A stretch of 11,284 nucleotides of DNA, from positions 1 to 11,284 of the forward strand of contig JAFPCT010000124.1 in assembly GCA_017390125.1 (NCBI GenBank), given 5' to 3'. This DNA is from Treponema sp. Lineage in GTDB: Bacteria > Spirochaetota > Spirochaetia > Treponematales > Treponemataceae. How positions within the stretch are numbered: position 1 is the stretch's first letter; each line of letters opens with the position of its first letter. Below the pieces are notes generated by a model. That model was not told the DNA's origin. It saw only the letters and a program-made list of their open reading frames with translations, and searched no databases. Position numbers and translations under genes: made by a program. Positions 5,549 through 11,284 of the stretch are shown here, piece after piece.

Positions 5549-8500
5549 CTAAATTACTACTTTTCCGTCGTACAGGAACTCTGTGCTGCCGGTAAGATAA
5601 ACAGTATCGCCTGTGTAGCGTACAATCAGCTTTCCGCCGCGTACGATTACAGTAATATCCTGATTCTTCTTGCAGTATCCGTTCAAAACAGCCGCAATTA
5701 CTGCCGCACAGGCACCTGTACCGCAGGCAGGAGTCTCGCCGTTACCTCGTTCCCATGTACGCATCTTAAGCTCGTTAGGGCCTACTACGCGTACAAACTC
5801 AGTATTAGTTCTGTCCGGGAATGCCTCGTGATTTTCAAAAATCGGTCCGATTTTCTTAACGTCAACCTTATCAACAAATCCGCAGAATACAACACAGTGA
5901 GGGTTACCAACACTGAGACAGGTAACGTCATAATTTATTCCGTCAACAGTAAGCTGCTGGTTTACGATAGCCTTTTCCGGAAGACCTTCGATGTTGAGCT
6001 CCTTTTCCTCAAGCTCTGTAGGAAGAGAAGAAGGATCAAATTCCGGACGACCCATATCAACTGTTACAGATGAAACGATTCCGTTCAACTTGTAGAGCTT
6101 AAGCTGCTTAACACCGCTCTTTGTCTCAATTGAAATTGTAGCTGTAGGCTCAGACTTCTTTTCATTCTTTTCTGCAATTCCAAAAATGTCATTGTCGTAC
6201 AGGTATTTTGCAACAGCGCGCATTGCGTTTCCGGCCATCATACCTTCAGAACCGTCAAGGTTGAAGAAACGTACGGCAGCATCAGCCTTTTCAGACTTGC
6301 CGACAAGTACGATAGAATCGGCACCAACACCAGAGCGGCGGTTGCAAAGGCGAACAGCAAGGCTTCCAGGATTGTTGATTGCCTGTTCCTCTGTATTAAT
6401 GATGATGAAGTCATTTCCAGTTGACTGCATCTTTGTGAACTTAACAATTTCTTTGCTTGTGCGCAGATCGTTTATGTCGATAAGCTCTACGTTCTCTGCT
6501 GAATAGTGGCTCATCAGACAGTTTGCAAGGGCATTTGCTGTATCAATTGCAGTAAGACAAGGAATGTCTCTCTCTACCGCATGACGGCGCATCTTTACGC
6601 TGTCGGCAGCAGGATTTCGTCCCTTTGCAGATGTAGAGATTACATAGTCAATCTTTCCTGAATCAAGAAGAGTAAGAAGGTTGTCATCAGGATTTTCATG
6701 AATCTTGTTTACAACCTGAACTTCCATACCAAAGTCCTGCAATGTCTTTGCGTTTCCTTCAGTAGCATAAAGCTTGAATCCCATATCGTAGAACTTGCGT
6801 GCAAGCTCAGGAATTTCGTAGCGGTCAGTCTTTCGAACACTGAACAGTACACCGCCGCTTCGCTTCATGTTGTAGCCGGCTCCGATCAATCCCTTGAACA
6901 GAGCTTCTTCCATTGTAGCGGCAATTCCCAGAACTTCACCTGTAGACTTCATTTCTGGTCCAAGGTGAGTATCAACGTCCATAAGTTTTTCAAAACTGAA
7001 TACCGGAACCTTTACAGCAAAGTAAGGCGGAATCCTATAAAGGCCTGTTCCATAACCCATATCCTTGAGCTTTTCGCCGAGCATTGCACGTGTAGCAAGC
7101 TCTACCATCGGAACTCCAGTTACCTTTGAAATGTAAGGAACCGTTCGTGATGAACGTGGGTTTACTTCAATGATGTAAAGGTCATTGTTGAAAATCAAAT
7201 ACTGGATGTTTACAAGACCCTTTGTTCCCAGCTTGATTGCAAGGTCCTTTGACTGGCGGATAATCTTTTCACGAAGAACATCGTTCAGGTTCCAGCTTGG
7301 ATAAACTGCAATAGAGTCACCGGAATGGATACCAGTTCGTTCAATATGCTCCATGATTCCAGGAATGAGAACGTCTTCACCGTCACAGATGCCGTCTACT
7401 TCAAGCTCAATACCCATCATGTACTGGTCAATAAGAACCGGGTTTTCAATTCCCTGAGCCAGAATGATTTTCATATATTCTTTTACGTCGTCGTCATTGA
7501 ATGCAACGATCATGTTCTGTCCACCAAGAACATAAGACGGACGGAGCAATACCGGATATCCAAGATCTTTTGTTGCAGCAAGAGCCTCATCTGCATTCAT
7601 TACAGTAAGTCCGCGAGGGCGGTTAATGTGAAGTTTTTCGCAAAGCTCTTCAAAGCGTTCGCGGTCTTCAGCAAGGTCAATTGCATCAGCGCTTGTACCA
7701 AGAATCGGGATTCCCTGCTCATCAAGGAATTTTGCAAGCTTGATTGCTGTTCCACCGCCAAATGCAACTACAACGCCAATCGGCTTTTCTGTATTGATTA
7801 CGCCCATTACGTCTTCCGGAGTGAGCGACTCAAAGTAAAGTCTGTCAGCTGTATCAAAGTCTGTTGATACAGTCTCAGGGTTGTTGTTTACGATTGCTAC
7901 TTCATAGCCAAGCTTCTTGAGGGACCATACACACTGAACGGAGGCATAGTCGAACTCAATTCCCTGTCCGATTCGGATTGGACCTGAACCAAGAACAACG
8001 ATAGTTCCCTTAGACTTAGAACCTGATTTTCCATGAAGCTCATTCAGGAAAAGTTCAGCTTCGTTCTCAACGTCATAGCCTGCATAGAAGTACGGAGTCT
8101 CAGCATTGAATTCTCCCGCACATGTATCAACCATTTTGTATGTTGCAGAAATATGTGACACCTTTCCGGATGCACGAAGTTCTGCAAGTTTTTTGTCGTT
8201 AGCTTCGATTGTTGCGGCAGTTCCGCTTGTTGTGCCGGAACCAGCCTTATGCTCGATAACACCGCTGGCACCTTCAATCTTTGTGCCAGTCATAGATTCA
8301 ATTACTTTGTCCGGATAACCAAGTTTCTTAGCCTCAAGGTAAACGTCCTGTGTAAGAGCAGCCTTGCCCTGTTCACTGATTTCAGCGCCTTCCTTGATCA
8401 TCTGGAACATATCTTCCATCTCAACAAGGTTCATAAGCTTGTTCAGGAACCATTCATCAATCATTGTAACCTTATGAATGTCGTCAACGCTCATGATTCC

Positions 8501-9826
8501 GCGCTTCAAAGCCTGGAAGATTGCGAAAATGCGCTGGTCAGTACATTCATTTACGCGCTCAATAATCTTTTCGTTGCTTTCTTCTGCAAATGTCTTAAGG
8601 TTAAGGGATGTCACACCGATTTCCGCACCACGGGCAGCCTTCATCATGGCTTCCTCAAAAGTACGACCGATTGCCATAACTTCACCAGTTGCCTTCATCT
8701 GTGTTCCAAGCTTGCGCGCAGCGTAAACGAACTTGTCGAACGGGAACTTAGGCATCTTAACAACAACGTAGTCAAGGACAGGTTCAAAACATGCAGCAGT
8801 TTTCTTTGTAACAAAGTTAGGGATTTCGTCCAGGTTGTAACCGATGGCAATCAAAGCCGCAACCTTTGCAATAGGATATCCTGTAGCCTTTGAAGCAAGT
8901 GCCGAAGAACGTGAAACACGAGGGTTTACTTCGATTACAGCATATTCAAATGTCTCCGGGTTCAATGCGAACTGACAGTTACATCCACCTTCCATTCCAA
9001 GAGAACTGATAATATTGAGAGATGCTGAACGGAGCATCTGATATTCTTTGTCAGAAAGTGTTACGGCAGGAGCAATTACGATTGAGTCTCCAGTGTGAAC
9101 ACCTACCGGGTCAAAGTTTTCCATTGAGCAGACTGTAAGAACGTTTCCGCTCTGGTCTCGTACAACTTCAAATTCAATTTCTTTCCAACCGGCAATACAT
9201 TTTTCAACAAGAATCTGATGAATAGGAGAACGGTGAAGTCCGTTGTGGGCAATCTCATCGAATTCTTCCCAAGTGTAGGCAATACCACCGCCTGTACCAC
9301 CAAGAGTAAATGCAGGACGAATGATTGCAGGAAGACCGATTCCGTTCTTTGCAAAATCAAGGGCATCCTCGTATGTAGTAACAACCTTCGAAGGAATACA
9401 CGGTTCGCCAATGGCTTCCATTGTGTCCTTGAACATCTGGCGGTCTTCAGCCTTGTCAATTGTCTCTGGCTTTGCACCAAGAAGTTTTACGTTGTGGCTT
9501 TCAAGGAATCCAGACTTTGCAAGTTCCATACAGAGAGTAAGACCTGTCTGTCCGCCGAGAGAAGAAAGGATGCTGTCCGGCTTTTCTTTTTCAATAATTC
9601 TTTCGATTGTTTCTGGAATAAGTGGTTCAATATAGATGTGATCTGCCATTGCGTGATCAGTCATCAATGTAGCAGGGTTTGAGTTTACAAGAACTACTTC
9701 AAGTCCCTGTTCCTTCAAAGCCTTGCACGCCTGGCTTCCGGCATAATCGAATTCCGCAGCCTGACCGATGATGATCGGACCTGAACCAATAACCATTACT
9801 TTATGAAGATCTTTATTTAAAGGCAT
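5549..9826 (-). CDS. carB: Carbamoyl-phosphate synthetase large subunit fused to a DapF-like epimerase domain
   Basis: A 1425-residue fusion. Residues 1-1126 are a complete CarB, which makes carbamoyl phosphate from bicarbonate, ammonia (from CarA) and two ATP for pyrimidine and arginine synthesis. It has a first synthetase half (SGPIIIGQAAEFDYAG near residue 15; ATP-grasp FTLGGTGGG near 171-179), a second half (GSGPIRIGQG from 613; RPSYVLGG near 765), and an MGS-type allosteric domain (about 990-1120) keeping the Thr (ATEG) and Lys (NKIHE) of the E. coli effector site. A Gly/Ser/Thr-rich insert near 520-545 joins the halves and helps explain the extra length over E. coli (1073). Residues 1127-1425 are a full DapF domain: VKFTKMQSTGND, FNLDGSE, GNPHC, ERGNGET. 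The second catalytic Cys is C1368 (PACGTGA), but the first is Ala (A1198 in MMAGNAMRA). There is no stop or ATG/GTG/TTG at the junction. GGAG lies 7 bases before the ATG; carA is 63 bases upstream. Confidence 0.96.
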   Translation of the reverse strand: MPLNKDLHKVMVIGSGPIIIGQAAEFDYAGSQACKALKEQGLEVVLVNSNPATLMTDHAMADHIYIEPLIPETIERIIEKEKPDSILSSLGGQTGLTLCMELAKSGFLESHNVKLLGAKPETIDKAEDRQMFKDTMEAIGEPCIPSKVVTTYEDALDFAKNGIGLPAIIRPAFTLGGTGGGIAYTWEEFDEIAHNGLHRSPIHQILVEKCIAGWKEIEFEVVRDQSGNVLTVCSMENFDPVGVHTGDSIVIAPAVTLSDKEYQMLRSASLNIISSLGMEGGCNCQFALNPETFEYAVIEVNPRVSRSSALASKATGYPIAKVAALIAIGYNLDEIPNFVTKKTAACFEPVLDYVVVKMPKFPFDKFVYAARKLGTQMKATGEVMAIGRTFEEAMMKAARGAEIGVTSLNLKTFAEESNEKIIERVNECTDQRIFAIFQALKRGIMSVDDIHKVTMIDEWFLNKLMNLVEMEDMFQMIKEGAEISEQGKAALTQDVYLEAKKLGYPDKVIESMTGTKIEGASGVIEHKAGSGTTSGTAATIEANDKKLAELRASGKVSHISATYKMVDTCAGEFNAETPYFYAGYDVENEAELFLNELHGKSGSKSKGTIVVLGSGPIRIGQGIEFDYASVQCVWSLKKLGYEVAIVNNNPETVSTDFDTADRLYFESLTPEDVMGVINTEKPIGVVVAFGGGTAIKLAKFLDEQGIPILGTSADAIDLAEDRERFEELCEKLHINRPRGLTVMNADEALAATKDLGYPVLLRPSYVLGGQNMIVAFNDDDVKEYMKIILAQGIENPVLIDQYMMGIELEVDGICDGEDVLIPGIMEHIERTGIHSGDSIAVYPSWNLNDVLREKIIRQSKDLAIKLGTKGLVNIQYLIFNNDLYIIEVNPRSSRTVPYISKVTGVPMVELATRAMLGEKLKDMGYGTGLYRIPPYFAVKVPVFSFEKLMDVDTHLGPEMKSTGEVLGIAATMEEALFKGLIGAGYNMKRSGGVLFSVRKTDRYEIPELARKFYDMGFKLYATEGNAKTLQDFGMEVQVVNKIHENPDDNLLTLLDSGKIDYVISTSAKGRNPAADSVKMRRHAVERDIPCLTAIDTANALANCLMSHYSAENVELIDINDLRTSKEIVKFTKMQSTGNDFIIINTEEQAINNPGSLAVRLCNRRSGVGADSIVLVGKSEKADAAVRFFNLDGSEGMMAGNAMRAVAKYLYDNDIFGIAEKNEKKSEPTATISIETKSGVKQLKLYKLNGIVSSVTVDMGRPEFDPSSLPTELEEKELNIEGLPEKAIVNQQLTVDGINYDVTCLSVGNPHCVVFCGFVDKVDVKKIGPIFENHEAFPDRTNTEFVRVVGPNELKMRTWERGNGETPACGTGACAAVIAAVLNGYCKKNQDITVIVRGGKLIVRYTGDTVYLTGSTEFLYDGKVVI

Positions 9827-9851
9827 TTATTTACTCCTGTATTCCCTATCT

Positions 9852-9883
9852 AAAAAAAACGGCTTTCAAAATAGAAGCCGCTT
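9852..9883 (-). terminator. Terminator or attenuator hairpin between carA and carB
   Basis: On the minus strand, 6 bases after the carA stop codon, arms AAGCGGCTT and AAGCCGTTT pair over nine positions (one G-U) around a nine-base loop, followed by eight T. It has the form of an intrinsic terminator, but the carB start codon is only 25 bases beyond the last T, with just a Shine-Dalgarno between. carB would need read-through or antitermination, so this is better seen as a partial terminator or attenuator. Confidence 0.8.
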
Positions 9884-9889
9884 AAAATA

Positions 9890-11188
9890 TTATGCGTTTG
9901 CTTTTGTCTGCTTTATTGTCGATGCAAAATACTGAATCGCATCAATCCTTTCACAACTGGCTTTAAAGTTTTTAAAGTAATTGTGATCATTGATGAGCTT
10001 TACAAATTCATCAAACAGGAAGCTTGTATCCAGAGGACCCGAACATGCTTCCGGATGGAACTGCACGCTGAATGCAGGAACATTAGTATAAGCAAGACCT
10101 TCGCAAGTTCCGTCATTTGTATTCACAAAGCTGAGCACAGCGCCAGCAGGCAAAGTTTCGTTCTTAACCGCATAACCGTGATTCTGAGAAGAAATATATA
10201 CACGGCCAGTCTTAAGATATTTTACAGGCTGGTTAGCACCACGATGACCATATTTAAGCTTCATAGTTTCTGCACCGTTAGCAAGAGCCAAAAGCTGATG
10301 ACCAAGACAGATACCAAAAATTGGTGTTCCAGTTTTCAAAAGCTTTTTGATTTCAGCGATTATAGTTACGTTTTCAGCAGGATCTCCAGGACCGTTACTA
10401 AGCATGATTCCATCTGGATTCAAAGCCTGAATCTGTTCTGCTGTATATGAACCTGGAACAGTAACAACTTCCAGACCTCGTTTAAGCAGTTCTCGGCGAA
10501 TATTTGCTTTTGCTCCAAAATCCCAGAGAACGACTTTCCTGCCCTTTCCGTTTTTCATAGCTTCTTCAGGATCATTTATTTTAGTTCCGTCGGCAGTAAC
10601 AGGAACAAAGCGGTATTTTGCGCTTTCACTGAATACAACGTCAGCCGGTTCTTCAACGCCTGCAGCACTGCCAGTTACAGATGCAACTGCATTTACGATT
10701 GAGTAGGATTTGATTTTTTCAAGGAGAGCAGATTTTTTCTTTTCATCTGAAAGAGCGGCTCTGGCTTCAACAGCCTCTGCACTGTTTCCGCTGATAAGCA
10801 TTCCGTTCATAACGCCTACTTCACGCAAAACCTTTGTAAGCCGTCTTGTATCTATGTCATAAAGACCAATTATATTCTGTGATTTTAAATATGAGTCAAT
10901 GTCTCCGCCGCAACGGAAATTAGAAGGCTCTTCGCACCACTGCCGAACAATGTAACCGCGAAGATTACATTTTGAACTTTCATAATCTTTTTTGATGTCA
11001 CCGTAATTTCCAATCAGCGGAAAAGTCTGTGTAACAATCTGACCGTAATAACTTGGATCGGTAAGAGTTTCAATGTAACCGTTCATACCAGTTGTAAAAA
11101 CTGTTTCACCAATGATTACACCTTCAGCGCCAAATCCAGTACCTTCAAATACTATTCCGTTAGCTAAAACCAAAACTGCTCTGTTCAA
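9890..11188 (-). CDS. carA: Carbamoyl-phosphate synthetase small (glutaminase) subunit
   Basis: A 432-residue CarA, which releases ammonia from glutamine and passes it to CarB. The N-terminal CarA domain is clear (VFEGTGFGAEG, TGMNGYIETLTDPSYYGQIV, IIGLYDIDTRRLTKVLRE). The class I glutamine amidotransferase domain holds the full triad: nucleophile C294 in FGICLGHQ, and H378 and E380 in QFHPEAC. It is about 50 residues longer than the E. coli enzyme (382), owing to a longer linker between domains (about 155-215) and a roughly 35-residue C-terminal tail rich in Lys, Phe and Asn. The start codon is TTG, with GGGG 6 bases upstream; no in-frame ATG lies closer to the conserved N-terminus. It is transcribed just ahead of carB, with a terminator-like hairpin on each side. 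Confidence 0.97.
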   Translation of the reverse strand: MNRAVLVLANGIVFEGTGFGAEGVIIGETVFTTGMNGYIETLTDPSYYGQIVTQTFPLIGNYGDIKKDYESSKCNLRGYIVRQWCEEPSNFRCGGDIDSYLKSQNIIGLYDIDTRRLTKVLREVGVMNGMLISGNSAEAVEARAALSDEKKKSALLEKIKSYSIVNAVASVTGSAAGVEEPADVVFSESAKYRFVPVTADGTKINDPEEAMKNGKGRKVVLWDFGAKANIRRELLKRGLEVVTVPGSYTAEQIQALNPDGIMLSNGPGDPAENVTIIAEIKKLLKTGTPIFGICLGHQLLALANGAETMKLKYGHRGANQPVKYLKTGRVYISSQNHGYAVKNETLPAGAVLSFVNTNDGTCEGLAYTNVPAFSVQFHPEACSGPLDTSFLFDEFVKLINDHNYFKNFKASCERIDAIQYFASTIKQTKANA

Positions 11189-11198
11189 TTTAGACCCC
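11186..11198 (-). promoter_or_regulatory. Ribosome binding site and TTG start of carA
   Basis: Minus-strand ACGGGGTCTAAATTG places GGGG (11195-11198) six bases before a TTG codon (11186-11188). The conserved CarA N-terminus (MNRAVLVLANG) begins exactly here, and no ATG or GTG is available in frame nearby, so TTG is the start. A weak start codon may limit CarA synthesis. TTG initiation of carA is also known from E. coli. Confidence 0.8.
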
Positions 11199-11213
11199 GT
11201 TTTTTATTTATGC

Positions 11214-11245
11214 AAAAAAAAACTGAACTCCTAAAGAATTCAGCT
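11214..11245 (-). terminator. Terminator or attenuator hairpin in the carA leader
   Basis: On the minus strand, arms AGCTGAATTC and GAGTTCAGTT pair over ten positions (two G-U) around loop TTTAG, followed by seven T. It lies 25 bases before the carA start codon. It could end a gene lying beyond the right edge, but then no promoter for carA fits downstream of it, so a leader attenuator is as likely. A weak candidate promoter (TTGAGC, 16-base spacer, TAATTT, at 11251-11278) stands just upstream and would start transcription at the hairpin base; I give it little weight. Confidence 0.75.
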
Positions 11246-11284
11246 CTTAAAAATTACAAAAAAAATAGTTATGCTCAATCGACT

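Noticed and set aside
6440..6460. Internal start giving a separate DapF
   Set aside because: The DapF homology begins at ATT-GTT-AAG with no ATG, GTG or TTG and no Shine-Dalgarno nearby, and the CarB frame has no stop before it.
6698..9682. Long plus-strand open frames opposite carB (for example 7325-7867, 8249-8893, 9218-9682)
   Set aside because: They are antisense to highly conserved CarB sequence, lack ribosome binding sites and promoters, and give Cys/Phe-rich proteins typical of reverse-strand shadows.
11189..11284. Riboswitch upstream of carA
   Set aside because: Only 96 bases are visible and they hold one simple hairpin; no known aptamer core is recognisable.

Overview
The window looks like chromosomal DNA of a host-associated spirochaete, most likely Treponema. 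This is inferred from moderate-to-low G+C with A/T-rich intergenic DNA, a loose spirochaete-type lipobox, exported proteins of no obvious family, and general sequence character; no 16S or other decisive marker is present. Almost everything reads on the minus strand; one small gene reads on the plus strand. There is no sign of a prophage, insertion sequence, CRISPR array or other mobile DNA, and no gene-free stretch over 300 bases. The longest gaps are 5477-5548 and 11189-11284, both described below.

Left block (1-4767, all minus strand), in transcription order: a ModF/PhrA-like tandem ABC ATPase, an exported NlpC/P60 peptidase with an extra C-terminal domain, a putative lipoprotein, a SlyX-family coiled-coil protein, and a HExxH metallopeptidase cut off by the left edge. 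Gaps between genes are 3 to 42 bases, so these are probably cotranscribed. Three of the five products are exported or envelope-directed.

Middle (4768-5548): a small secreted protein of unknown function is transcribed rightwards, divergent from the ABC gene, from an extended -10 promoter so close to its ATG that the mRNA should be leaderless. It converges on a minus-strand tRNA-Glu(UUC) with its own near-consensus promoter and a strong hairpin terminator.

Right block (5549-11188, minus strand): carA and carB encode the two subunits of carbamoyl-phosphate synthetase, which feeds pyrimidine and arginine synthesis. The carB gene is unusual: its frame continues without a stop or internal start into a complete diaminopimelate-epimerase (DapF) domain, giving a 1425-residue protein. 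The DapF domain keeps the second catalytic Cys but has Ala where the first should be. A terminator-like hairpin with a U-run stands immediately before both carA and carB, in each case exactly 25 bases upstream of the start codon, leaving no room for an ordinary promoter between hairpin and gene. This suggests transcription attenuation or read-through control of both genes.

The best leads are the CarB-DapF fusion with its missing catalytic Cys, the paired hairpins, the leaderless secreted-protein gene, and the degenerate first ATPase half of the ModF-like protein.
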